In this document: positions 27,303-35,274 of the stretch, one piece after another | Numbering within the stretch: position 1 is the first letter of the stretch | How the letters are laid out: the number at the start of each line of letters is the position of its first letter | Source: Ditibartonella apihabitans | Lineage (GTDB): Bacteria > Pseudomonadota > Alphaproteobacteria > Rhizobiales > Rhizobiaceae | DNA length: 64,000 nt | NCBI RefSeq assembly: GCF_002007485.1 | Contig: NZ_CP015820.1 | Location: 1,860,001-1,924,000, forward strand | Reading direction: 5' to 3' | The notes under the pieces: model-generated | Told to the model about the DNA's origin: nothing | What the model saw: the letters and a program-made list of their open reading frames with translations, nothing else | Database searches by the model: none | Made by a program: the position numbers and the translations under genes

Positions 27303-28214
27303 TTACCCATTATTAATCTTTCCATTACTTTTAAAACGTCGCATCTTAATGTCGCCTTTTGCGTGGTTACCTCTATACCAACTCTCTAAACCACCATAAC
27401 TTTCCAAATTATCAAGAGCCTTATTAAACTCATCAGGTAAAGTATCGAATTTACACAATGATGTTAGTTTATTAATGACAGTATTTTTATCAACTGTTTC
27501 CGCTATATTGCCACTCATACTCCGAGCAAAACCTAAGGCGGACTGCGCTATAGCATATACTACGATCCATTCGATTACACGACTACACATCGTTTGACAA
27601 TTATGTGCCATTTTTGAGCTGATGCCCTCACTCGTTGTGCTTTCTGCGCATCCATTTCTAGTCAATTTAACCCAAACTTCTTCATCGTCGTCTTGTTCTT
27701 CCCCAATAGCAACCTGAAAACTCTGGATAATGTCAGTTAAACGCTTTGAAACAGTGCCTTTACTTAGCTCGATCGCTTTAGCTATTATTTCAACATTCGC
27801 TTCAGGAATATCCGAAAAGTCTAACCGTTTTCCGTCTATAATCACAGGAGGCTTGGTTTCACAGACGAAGTGTAGGTTAATGTTGCGCTCCGCAATGACC
27901 ATCAGTGCAGACAAACATCTTAATAGGCGTGGTTTTACTGCCCTTAGAGCATTATCCCGTGCTTCCTCTGCTTGCTTTGCCTCCCGGGCAACCTGTTCTT
28001 TAGCCAATTTTTCATTTGACTCTATTTGCTTCATAACGGACCGCCAAGCCACCACAGCAGCAACCAACGTCATTAACCCGCCTATAATGTTACCAGCAAA
28101 GCCACTCATCCAATCGTCTGGAATCAATCGAAAAACACATGCCAATACTTTAATTAATATTAGCCCGGAAACACAGCCAATGAGTAAGTATACTAACTTC
28201 TCCGATTTACACAT
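27303..28214 (-). CDS. membrane protein of unknown function with coiled coil
   Basis: A 303-aa protein. It has two N-terminal TM helices (LVYLLIGCVSGLILIKVLAC and GNIIGGLMTLVAAVVAWRSV), then a charged coiled coil near residues 62-92 (KQIESNEKLAKEQVAREAKQ). A soluble domain without recognised motifs follows, ending KMRRFKSNGKINNG. The layout is common in phage- or island-borne membrane-anchored proteins. It starts 20 bp after the stop of a small membrane ORF (28235-28465), so the two may form an operon. It may be lineage-specific, and I do not recognise a family. Confidence 0.65.
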   Translation of the reverse strand: MCKSEKLVYLLIGCVSGLILIKVLACVFRLIPDDWMSGFAGNIIGGLMTLVAAVVAWRSVMKQIESNEKLAKEQVAREAKQAEEARDNALRAVKPRLLRCLSALMVIAERNINLHFVCETKPPVIIDGKRLDFSDIPEANVEIIAKAIELSKGTVSKRLTDIIQSFQVAIGEEQDDDEEVWVKLTRNGCAESTTSEGISSKMAHNCQTMCSRVIEWIVVYAIAQSALGFARSMSGNIAETVDKNTVINKLTSLCKFDTLPDEFNKALDNLESYGGLESWYRGNHAKGDIKMRRFKSNGKINNG

Positions 28215-28234
28215 TTAAAGACACATGCCTTATT

Positions 28235-28465
28235 TCAAGAATATTTTGTCAGTCTCATTATATAATAAGATTCCAAAGATTTAATAAAGACTGTGCATGG
28301 TTTTTTAAAAAGTTTCCACTCTTTAACTGTGGGCTCCTGAACTTGGAAATAGAACCACCTGTCAACGGGTTTTTCTAGTTTTTCAGTCCCAATAAAGAGG
28401 TTGACCAAAACAAACCAGATAATGACTACCGCAAGTAAGAATGTAAATAAACGCTGCTCCGTTAT
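28235..28465 (-). CDS. 76-residue membrane protein, start codon ATA (or start lost)
   Basis: An open frame without ATG, GTG or TTG at its head. It reads TEQRLFTFLLAVVIIWFVLV and NLFIGTEKLEKPVDRWFYFQ, i.e. one N-terminal TM helix followed by a charged, protein-like tail to a TGA at 28235. The natural start is an ATA at 28465, preceded by TGAGAGAA at ribosome binding distance, with an in-frame TGA four codons upstream of it. An ATG-to-ATA change is thus likely: the gene is either silenced or uses a rare ATA start. Stop and next gene (28214) are 20 bp apart. Family unknown. Confidence 0.5.
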   Translation of the reverse strand: MTEQRLFTFLLAVVIIWFVLVNLFIGTEKLEKPVDRWFYFQVQEPTVKEWKLFKKPCTVFIKSLESYYIMRLTKYS

Positions 28466-28757
28466 GCGTTTCTCTCAGGATTTTTATGCAGCTAATATGT
28501 CGCCTTTTATCCAGACAACGTTGGTGCCCCTTTAAACTGCCTGCCGTCGTAGGTAAAAAGATAAACATTGGCGAACAGTGTTTTATCAACATTATTGACG
28601 GAAGCGAGGTAATCGTATTCGTCTTCCAATCGTTAATAAATCTAACGGGCAAGTTCATTCATGATTTTCATTCATCGTTCAAATGAACAATAATATCTTT
28701 CTCGTTTTTGAAAGCTCGATTATACTTGCTCTCAACAAAAATAGGAAAGGCGCTAGA

Positions 28758-29669
28758 ATGGACATAACACGTCGACAATTTGCTATCGCCTGTGGTGCAG
28801 CTTTCATGGTTAGCCCGACAATTTCGGCAAGAACACAAGCCACAGCTATAAAAAACCCTCCAATCCGTCTTAAAACCGGCCGGATGATCCCGACGCTTGG
28901 CATGGGAACATGGACACTTGCAGCCGGTCAACGCCCTCTCGAACAGGAAGAGGAAGCGCTTGCAACCGGTCTTGATCTTGGCTTGAACCTCATTGACACT
29001 GCCGAGCTTTATAGTTCCGGTAAAGCTGAAGAAATGGTTGGCCGCGTCATCAAAAAGGCCGGAACAAAGCCTTACGTGGTTTCCAAAGTCATGCCTTCGC
29101 ACGCAACAAAAGCCGAAGACATTCGCAATGCCTGCAAAAACAGCCTTCAACGCTTGGGATTAAAGCAGATGGATCTTTATCTTTTGCATTGGCGTGGCGG
29201 AATTTCAAACCTCAAAACTGTGGTTGATACGTTTGAAGAATTAAAAAGCGAAGGTGCCATTGTCGATTGGGGCGTTTCCAATTTTTCCGTCAATGACATG
29301 AATGATCTTTTCAGCCTTGAAAAAGGCGACCAATGCGCAACCAATCAGGTGGAATATTCACTTGTTGACCGCTCTATCGAAGGTGGCCTTCTCGATTGGT
29401 CAAAAAATAACGCTATGCCGATTATGGCCTATTCACCACTTGGCTCCGGCAAGACACCGCTTTTGCAAAACGCGGTGTTAAAAGACATCGCGCAAAAACA
29501 TCAAATGACTGCTGCGGCAATCGCAATCGGCTGGACAATCCGAAACAATTTTACCATTTCCATTCCCCAATCAGGTTCGCCCGCACATTGCCGTAAAAAC
29601 AGCGCCGCACTTTCTCTTCATCTTGATGAAGACGATCTTGCCCGACTTGATAAGGCTTTCCCGATTTGA
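28758..29669 (+). CDS. aldo/keto reductase with Tat signal
   Basis: A 303-aa NAD(P)H-dependent oxidoreductase with the AKR (beta/alpha)8 fold. The catalytic tetrad is complete: Asp80 and Tyr85 in NLIDTAELYSSGKAEEMVG, Lys110 in YVVSKVMP, and His144 in LYLLHW. The N-terminus MDITRRQFAIACGAAFMVSP is a twin-arginine signal, which predicts export of the folded, cofactor-loaded enzyme. This is unusual for AKRs but known for a subgroup. AGGAAAGG precedes ATG 28758. It is followed 52 bp later by another Tat-type NADP-binding protein and then a transporter. Substrate unknown. Confidence 0.9.
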   Translation: MDITRRQFAIACGAAFMVSPTISARTQATAIKNPPIRLKTGRMIPTLGMGTWTLAAGQRPLEQEEEALATGLDLGLNLIDTAELYSSGKAEEMVGRVIKKAGTKPYVVSKVMPSHATKAEDIRNACKNSLQRLGLKQMDLYLLHWRGGISNLKTVVDTFEELKSEGAIVDWGVSNFSVNDMNDLFSLEKGDQCATNQVEYSLVDRSIEGGLLDWSKNNAMPIMAYSPLGSGKTPLLQNAVLKDIAQKHQMTAAAIAIGWTIRNNFTISIPQSGSPAHCRKNSAALSLHLDEDDLARLDKAFPI

Positions 29670-29721
29670 ACAAGAAGGTTTCCCGTTCTGGACAACAAGG
29701 TTCAAGACAAGAAGGTTCAAC

Positions 29722-30531
29722 ATGTCTCTTGATCGTCGTTTTATATTGAAATCGGCTTTAGCTCTGTCTCTTGCAGAGATTTTTTCGCTGTCCAATGCTT
29801 TTTCACAAAATACAGAAAATTCGGCAGGTAAAACTTCAAATTCATCCAAAGCAGAAACAATAAATGATAGCCCCGCAACAAAAACGGAAGCTGATGTCAA
29901 AAATCTTAAAATCGGGGTCATTGGTGCCGGCTCGCTTGGCGGAACCGTTGCAACCCTCCTTGTGAAATCCGGCCATTCGGTGATGTTTTCTTCGCGCCAT
30001 CCGGATGAGTTGCGGCGCTTGACAAACCCGCTTGGCGAAAAAGCTTCAATTGGCACGCCGCGCCAGGCGGCAAATTTTGGTGATGTTATTCTTGTTGCAG
30101 TGCCGTTTTCGGCCTGGCCGCAGATCGGCAAAGATTTTGCCGCCGAAATGAAGGGAAAAATTGTTATTGATGCGACAAACCCGCCTTTGTGGGGAGGAGA
30201 TTTAGAGCCTCTTTCAATTGAAGCGAAGAAAAATGGCGTTGCCGAAACAGTAAAAAAATATGTGCCGGATGTGCGCCTTGTGCGTGCTTTTTCGGCAGTT
30301 GACGCCACAGTCATTGAAGATTGTTTCAATAAACGAATAGAAGCTGTTGGTATGCCGATCGCTAGTGACGATGAAAAAGCATTGCAAGTTGTAGCCGAGC
30401 TTGTGCGCGAAACCGGTTGCGAACCTGTCATGACCGGCAAACTTGAAACAGCGCATATTTTTGCTCCCGGCGAGCCGGGTTTTCGTGCCCACCTTCCGGC
30501 AGATAAATTGCGAAAACGCCTTGGCTTATAA
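29722..30531 (+). CDS. NADPH-dependent F420-reductase-like NAD(P)-binding protein, Tat-type signal
   Basis: A 269-aa protein. The N-terminus has a twin-arginine-like leader (SLDRRFILKSALALSLAEIF) and a Ser/Thr/Asn-rich linker. A Rossmann domain begins at KIGVIGAGSLGGTVATLLVK and continues with FSSRHPDEL (NADP-phosphate binding) and KIVIDATNPP. This matches the NADPH:F420 oxidoreductase-like (NADB_Rossmann, F420_oxidored) family. Many members outside actinobacteria and archaea do not use F420, so the true electron acceptor is unknown. GAAGG precedes the ATG. Its stop overlaps the start of the next gene (TAATG), indicating coupling to the transporter. Confidence 0.85.
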   Translation: MSLDRRFILKSALALSLAEIFSLSNAFSQNTENSAGKTSNSSKAETINDSPATKTEADVKNLKIGVIGAGSLGGTVATLLVKSGHSVMFSSRHPDELRRLTNPLGEKASIGTPRQAANFGDVILVAVPFSAWPQIGKDFAAEMKGKIVIDATNPPLWGGDLEPLSIEAKKNGVAETVKKYVPDVRLVRAFSAVDATVIEDCFNKRIEAVGMPIASDDEKALQVVAELVRETGCEPVMTGKLETAHIFAPGEPGFRAHLPADKLRKRLGL

Positions 30532-31823
30532 TGATAAATAAGCTGCAACATATATTTGAACATCTGTTCGCGCTAAAAGCGCATGAAACAGTTGCTTTTC
30601 TAGGTGGCTTTTTCACACTTTTTCTTGTCTTTTGCAGCTATTTCATGTTGCGGCCGGTGCGTGAAACATTCGGCATTGCCGGTGGTGTTGATCACCTCTC
30701 ATGGCTTTTTACTGCCACTTTTTGCGCCATGTTTCTCGTTGTGCCCATTTTCGGCTTTATCAGCCAGAAAATTAAAAAGACCAATCTCTTTATCTATTCA
30801 ACACTCTTTTGTAGCCTTGTCATGCTTGGCTTTACGATAAGCCTTTATTATAATAGCGGCAATGTTTGGGTGGGGCGCGCATTCTTTGTCTGGGTGTCGG
30901 TTTATAACCTGTTTGTTATTTCGCTGACATGGAGCTTTTTGGCCGAGGTTTTTACCAAAGAACAGGCACAGCGCCTGTTTGGCCCCCTATCGGCAGGGGC
31001 AAGCCTTGGCGGCATAACAGGCCCGCTGATAAGCGCATTTCTGGTTGAAAAAGTGGGCTATGCGGGGCTGCTTTTAATTTCGACAGCGCTGTTTTTATCA
31101 ACACTTTTTCTCTGGCTTTTTCTCGTGCACTGGCGAAGTGATTTTGGCCGCGGCAAAGACATGAAACAAAACCTGCACACGGGAACCGAAACGGAAAAAG
31201 AAAAAAGTGAAACCTATTCCGGCATATGGATTGGCTTGAAACTTATCGTGCAATCGCCTTATCTCCGCCAAATTGCCGTTTATGCCATTTTCACTTCGGC
31301 CGGAACCACTTTTCTTTATTACGCGCAGGCGCGTCTTGTTCAGGCGACCTTTAGCAATCCCAATGAACAGACACAGTTTTTTTCCATTATGGATGCGGTT
31401 GTGCAAACCTCGTCCATTCTTATCCAGATGTTCGTTACCGCCCGCATTGCAAAAAAATTCGGCGTGACATTCTTGCTTGTGAGCCTGCCTGTCATGATGG
31501 TGATCCTGTTTGGCCTGCTCGGCATATTCTATTGTTTTCCGATTTTGGCAATTGCGATGATATTGCGGCGTGTGGGAGAATATGCACTTGCCCGCCCTGC
31601 CCGTGAAATGCTCTTTTCGGCAGTTGATGAAAATTCGCGTTTCAGCGCAAAAAACGCTATTGATACTTTTGTCTATCGCGGGTCGGATGCATTCTGGGGC
31701 TGGATTGATACGCTTATGAACAACCTTGTCCAGCCGCCGGTGATTATGCTGCTTGCACTTATTTTATCCTGTCTCTGGGCAATTTCGGGAAAGAAAATCG
31801 GCAAGCGTTACGACGAACTTTAA
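30531..31823 (+). CDS. MFS-type transporter with similarity to NTP/amino-acid exchange-like carriers
   Basis: A 430-aa polytopic protein with 12 predicted helices. It starts FLGGFFTLFLVFCSYFMLRP followed by VRETFG, a signature seen in MFS proteins related to the ATP/ADP-translocase-like group of alphaproteobacteria. The central loop (residues about 205-235) is hydrophilic. A second hallmark is RPAREMLFSAVDENSRFSAK near the C-terminal half. Translationally coupled to the preceding reductase (one-base overlap). The operon AKR, F420-reductase-like, MFS is unusual, and the transported compound is unknown. Confidence 0.8.
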   Translation: MINKLQHIFEHLFALKAHETVAFLGGFFTLFLVFCSYFMLRPVRETFGIAGGVDHLSWLFTATFCAMFLVVPIFGFISQKIKKTNLFIYSTLFCSLVMLGFTISLYYNSGNVWVGRAFFVWVSVYNLFVISLTWSFLAEVFTKEQAQRLFGPLSAGASLGGITGPLISAFLVEKVGYAGLLLISTALFLSTLFLWLFLVHWRSDFGRGKDMKQNLHTGTETEKEKSETYSGIWIGLKLIVQSPYLRQIAVYAIFTSAGTTFLYYAQARLVQATFSNPNEQTQFFSIMDAVVQTSSILIQMFVTARIAKKFGVTFLLVSLPVMMVILFGLLGIFYCFPILAIAMILRRVGEYALARPAREMLFSAVDENSRFSAKNAIDTFVYRGSDAFWGWIDTLMNNLVQPPVIMLLALILSCLWAISGKKIGKRYDEL

Positions 31824-31986
31824 ACCCAAGAGCGCTAAAAAATATTCAACAAGCCTGGAACAAGTGCTCACAAACTTATGCCTGAAAAAGGCGGCGAGAA
31901 TGATGTGCGCGTCTCATTATATCCGGTCATAATATCTGGTCATAATATCGGGTCTGATTTTTCAACTGCATATCGAGCTTGATTTT

Positions 31987-32433
31987 TCAACTACCGCGAT
32001 AGGTCGAATAGCTCCACGGGCTTACAAGAAGCGGCACATGATAATGGGCGGTGTTATCGGCTATTGAAAAGCGTATGGTGATTTCATCAAGAAAAGGCGG
32101 GTTATCAAGTTTTGCGCCTTGGTTTAAAAAATAGGCAGCCGTGAAAAAATGCAATTCATATTGCCCTTTTTCCATTGCCTTTTCATCAAGAAGCGGTTTT
32201 TCCGTTCGCCCGTCCTGATTGCTCTTTGTTTCAACAAGCAATTTTTTGACGACGGATTGCGTTTTTTCCCCCGCCAAATGCGTTTTTTCATCCATCCCAT
32301 GAGGTTTGTTTATTGTCCTGTTATTTTCGTTTTCCGGAACATTTTTTCGGCAAAGCTTGTAGAGTTGAATTTTGACGCCGGAAGCCGGTTTTCCGGATGC
32401 TGTATCAAGAATATGGGTTGTCAAACCGGTCAT
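31987..32433 (-). CDS. uraH: 5-hydroxyisourate hydrolase
   Basis: Hydrolyses 5-hydroxyisourate to OHCU in urate degradation; a transthyretin-related homotetramer. Hallmarks are THILDTASGKPA at the N-terminus (catalytic His), HYHVPLLVSPW, and the diagnostic C-terminus YSTYRGS. At 148 aa it is about 30 residues longer than usual because of a hydrophilic insertion at roughly residues 30-70 (rich in N, K, E and H) between the first two strands. This likely forms a surface loop. Start is separated by 3 bp from the uraD stop. Operon order uraD-uraH follows the pathway. Confidence 0.93.
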   Translation of the reverse strand: MTGLTTHILDTASGKPASGVKIQLYKLCRKNVPENENNRTINKPHGMDEKTHLAGEKTQSVVKKLLVETKSNQDGRTEKPLLDEKAMEKGQYELHFFTAAYFLNQGAKLDNPPFLDEITIRFSIADNTAHYHVPLLVSPWSYSTYRGS

Positions 32434-32436
32434 ATT

Positions 32437-32964
32437 TTATCCCTCGCTATCGATGAGATCTTCAAGCCGCAAGCGCGCAATGCGGAAGATTTCCGTTAAT
32501 GCTGTGGCTTTTTCTTCATCTTTATCATTGTTCAAGCGCTTTTTCATATTGGCGAGAATGGAAAATTTGTCATGGGCTTTGCCGCCATGCCCCCGCACGG
32601 CAATAATAAAGGGGAAGGAAAATTTTGCACGATAGGCTTCATTCAATTTCTGGAATTGATCGAATTCATCTTCACTCAAACGATCAAGCCCTGCCCCTTT
32701 TTGTTCTTTTTCCGATTGCGCCGTCAATTTTGATGAACGGGCAAGCTTACCCGCAAGATCGGGGTGAGCCAAAATCAACCTGTCTTTCAACTCTTCCGGA
32801 GCTTGTCTGACCGCTTCGACCATGGCTTCATAAAGCGCATCGAGATTTTCAAATGGCCGTTTTTTCGCAACACTCTCCCCCACCCAAGGGGAATGCTCGA
32901 AAATGCCGCTTAAACAATCAATAAAAGCGGCGGCTCTAAGAGTGTTCAATTGTTCAATTTTCAC
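32437..32964 (-). CDS. uraD: OHCU decarboxylase
   Basis: Decarboxylates 2-oxo-4-hydroxy-4-carboxy-5-ureidoimidazoline to S-allantoin. The 175-aa all-helical protein shows the family pattern: IFEHSPWVGE (catalytic His in EHSPW), LILAHPDLAGKLA, the SEDE...LN.AY helix, and FPFIIAVRG. It is preceded by allA and followed immediately by uraH on the same strand. Length and motifs are normal. Confidence 0.94.
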   Translation of the reverse strand: MKIEQLNTLRAAAFIDCLSGIFEHSPWVGESVAKKRPFENLDALYEAMVEAVRQAPEELKDRLILAHPDLAGKLARSSKLTAQSEKEQKGAGLDRLSEDEFDQFQKLNEAYRAKFSFPFIIAVRGHGGKAHDKFSILANMKKRLNNDKDEEKATALTEIFRIARLRLEDLIDSEG

Positions 32965-33062
32965 GGGGTCTTTTTTCCTTAATTTGTTTGCCGGTATTTT
33001 TGTGTCTTCTGATATTCCACTTATTAAAGTTCTTTAAAACGCAAGTTCGCTAAGTCTTTCCG

Positions 33063-33665
33063 TCATTTACCAAAATCCGGTAAATGGCTTATTTGCCAAG
33101 CCTCATCTTGATAAAAATATTCTTCAAGATTGTTTTCGACACCACCGCGATCAACCACATAAAAATCGCTTGTCTTGAAAAGTGCAAGAAGCGGAAAATG
33201 CCAGACATTTTTATGATAATTAACGCCGACACGTGGCGGACAATAAAAGGCTTGCGGGGCGGAAGGTTTGCCCCCTTCATCCTTTGCCACAACAACGAGA
33301 AACGGATTGTCGCCCACTGGCAAAAATGCCTGCGAGCCATAAGGGTGACGCTCCATCATGTCGATGATTAAGGGAAAACTGATCGGCAGAGACCGGAAGA
33401 CATTGATGAGAACGCGGGACTTTTCCCCCTCCGCTTCAACCTTTGCAAGATCATGAAAACGGGTTGCCCGCCCCTGATTGATCGGGATCATAACCGGATT
33501 TTTTTGGTAAGCCGAGCCTCTATTATTTTCTTTACCCATTTGGTCGGGCGCAATTGTTTCTTCCCTCACGTCGATTACATCGCCAAAAGGAGAAAATTCG
33601 GCTTTTCCGATTTTTAAAACGGCAAGCTCGTGCAATTGTTTTTTATGATTTTTGTGCTCGACCAT
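33063..33665 (-). CDS. allA: ureidoglycolate lyase
   Basis: Converts ureidoglycolate to glyoxylate and urea, the late step of allantoin breakdown. The 200-aa cupin-like protein contains FSPFGDVIDV, RATRFHDLA, ISFPLIIDMMERHPYGSQAF (family signature) and GVNYHKNVWHFPLLAL with metal or active-site histidines. A hydrophilic insertion near residues 35-52 is slightly longer than in E. coli AllA. Located between puuE and uraD on the same strand, consistent with one purine-catabolic operon. Confidence 0.93.
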   Translation of the reverse strand: MVEHKNHKKQLHELAVLKIGKAEFSPFGDVIDVREETIAPDQMGKENNRGSAYQKNPVMIPINQGRATRFHDLAKVEAEGEKSRVLINVFRSLPISFPLIIDMMERHPYGSQAFLPVGDNPFLVVVAKDEGGKPSAPQAFYCPPRVGVNYHKNVWHFPLLALFKTSDFYVVDRGGVENNLEEYFYQDEAWQISHLPDFGK

Positions 33666-33704
33666 TGTTTCCTGTTCTCCGGTTTTTCTTATTCTGTTTC
33701 AGGC

Positions 33705-34625
33705 TTATTTGGCCGGATGCACTTTTTGCCAATGGCGAGCAATATCTATTCGCCGCGCAATGTAAACCGACTTTTTGGCTGCCACATAATCGAGAAATTT
33801 TTCAAGTGCCTTTGCCCGCCCCGGATGGCCGACCAGTCGGCAATGTAAGCCGATAGAAAGCATTTTCGGCGCGCCTTTTTCACCCTCTTCATAAAGAACA
33901 TCGAAACTGTCTTTCAGATAGTTGAAAAATTGTTCGCCACTGTTGAAACCTTGCGCGGTTGCAAAGCGCATATCATTGACATCCAATGTATAAGGAATCA
34001 TCAGAAACGGCTTATCAATGCCTTCCACCCAATAGGGAAGTTCATCGGCATAACTATCTGACGAATAGATAAAGCCCCCTTCTTCCATGGTAAGCCGCAA
34101 AGTATTGATTGACGGTTTCCCCTGATAGATTCCATATGGGCGTTCACCCGTTAGTTGTTTCTGGATGCGTATGGCTTCGCGAATGTGAAAACGCTCTTCC
34201 TCTTCGTCAACATCCTTATATTCAAGCCAACGAAAGCCATGGGTGGCAATTTCCCAATCGGCCTCGACCATGGCTTTCGCAACAGCCGGATTGAGTTCCA
34301 AAGCCTTGGCTACGGCAAATACTGTAAGCTTCATATTCCTTTCGGTAAAAAGCCGGTAAAGCCGCCAGAAACCGACACGCGCACCATATTCATACAAGGA
34401 TTCAATATTGAGGTTGCGCTGCCCTTCCCAAGGAACTGCGCCGACAATTTCGGACAATAAATGCTCGGAGGCTTTGTCGCCATAAAGGATATTGCTCTCT
34501 CCCCCTTCTTCATAATTGATGACAAATTGTACCGCAATTTTTGCCCCGTCCGGCCATTCGGGGTCTGGCGGGTTCGCCCCATAGCCATAAAATTCACGGG
34601 CGCGATAGTCTTTTAGTGATTGCAT
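33705..34625 (-). CDS. puuE: allantoinase of the polysaccharide-deacetylase family
   Basis: Hydrolyses allantoin to allantoate. The 306-aa NodB-fold protein has the PuuE pattern: an N-terminal RAREFYGYGANPPDPEWP, VINYEEGGE, the helix with TVFAVAKALELNPAVAKAMV, the metal or active-site region ATHGFRWLEY, YGIYQGKPSINT and SDSYADELPYW. First gene of the minus-strand set puuE-allA-uraD-uraH, which together cover 5-hydroxyisourate to glyoxylate except the allantoate step. This family replaces the classical amidohydrolase allantoinase in many proteobacteria. Confidence 0.93.
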   Translation of the reverse strand: MQSLKDYRAREFYGYGANPPDPEWPDGAKIAVQFVINYEEGGESNILYGDKASEHLLSEIVGAVPWEGQRNLNIESLYEYGARVGFWRLYRLFTERNMKLTVFAVAKALELNPAVAKAMVEADWEIATHGFRWLEYKDVDEEEERFHIREAIRIQKQLTGERPYGIYQGKPSINTLRLTMEEGGFIYSSDSYADELPYWVEGIDKPFLMIPYTLDVNDMRFATAQGFNSGEQFFNYLKDSFDVLYEEGEKGAPKMLSIGLHCRLVGHPGRAKALEKFLDYVAAKKSVYIARRIDIARHWQKVHPAK

Positions 34626-35274
34626 GGTTCTTCTTCCCTAAAGAACAAAATTGAAAACACTGTCCGGAAGTCGAATGGAATTTCCGCATCTGAACAGTTG
34701 CTGAAAATATGAAAAGCAAGAGCCATGCCACTTGGCTTTCGGGGCGTAAATGCGCCGATATTTCAGGAAAAGTTTTTGTGCGTGTTTTTCCTTTCCGGCA
34801 GTGCTTTTTATCTGTCCGCTTTCATCCATTCCGCCAGTGCTTTTTATGAGAACGTAATGCCCTTCCGGTGTTTCACTTGATTGTCGGAGCCTCGCTTAAT
34901 TGCGGCGCAGCAGACCGCAGAGATCGTTTCCGTTACTTTATTTACCCAAAAATAAAATCAATACTATTGAACAAAGGATGAACTGGCGAAAAAGAAAAAA
35001 ACAAAACGGAAAACAAGCAAAATAAAAGCCCATTTATACGTGCTGACCAGTGGGTTATGCTTGAAATAACAGCAAATTATATTTGATTTTGCCTAATTTT
35101 TAATCTTGACAACTTTCTGCCTTATATTTAGCCTTTCAACCACCGGCAAAAGCGTATTTGCGGGTCGATCGGGTCGATCCGGACACAAAGTGTCATCCCC
35201 GTTTTAAACCGGCAGCCAAGGTTCTTTTAAAAGCCGGAGCTTGTTCCTTGGCCTGCCAATAATGGGGAATAGAC
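34626..35274. other. divergent intergenic region, puuE / flavin monooxygenase
   Basis: About 650 bp separating the two arms of the purine region, presumably carrying both promoters. A TTGACA at about 35106 lacks a well-spaced -10. GGGTCGATC occurs twice in tandem near 35161. No gene or RNA recognised. Confidence 0.4.
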
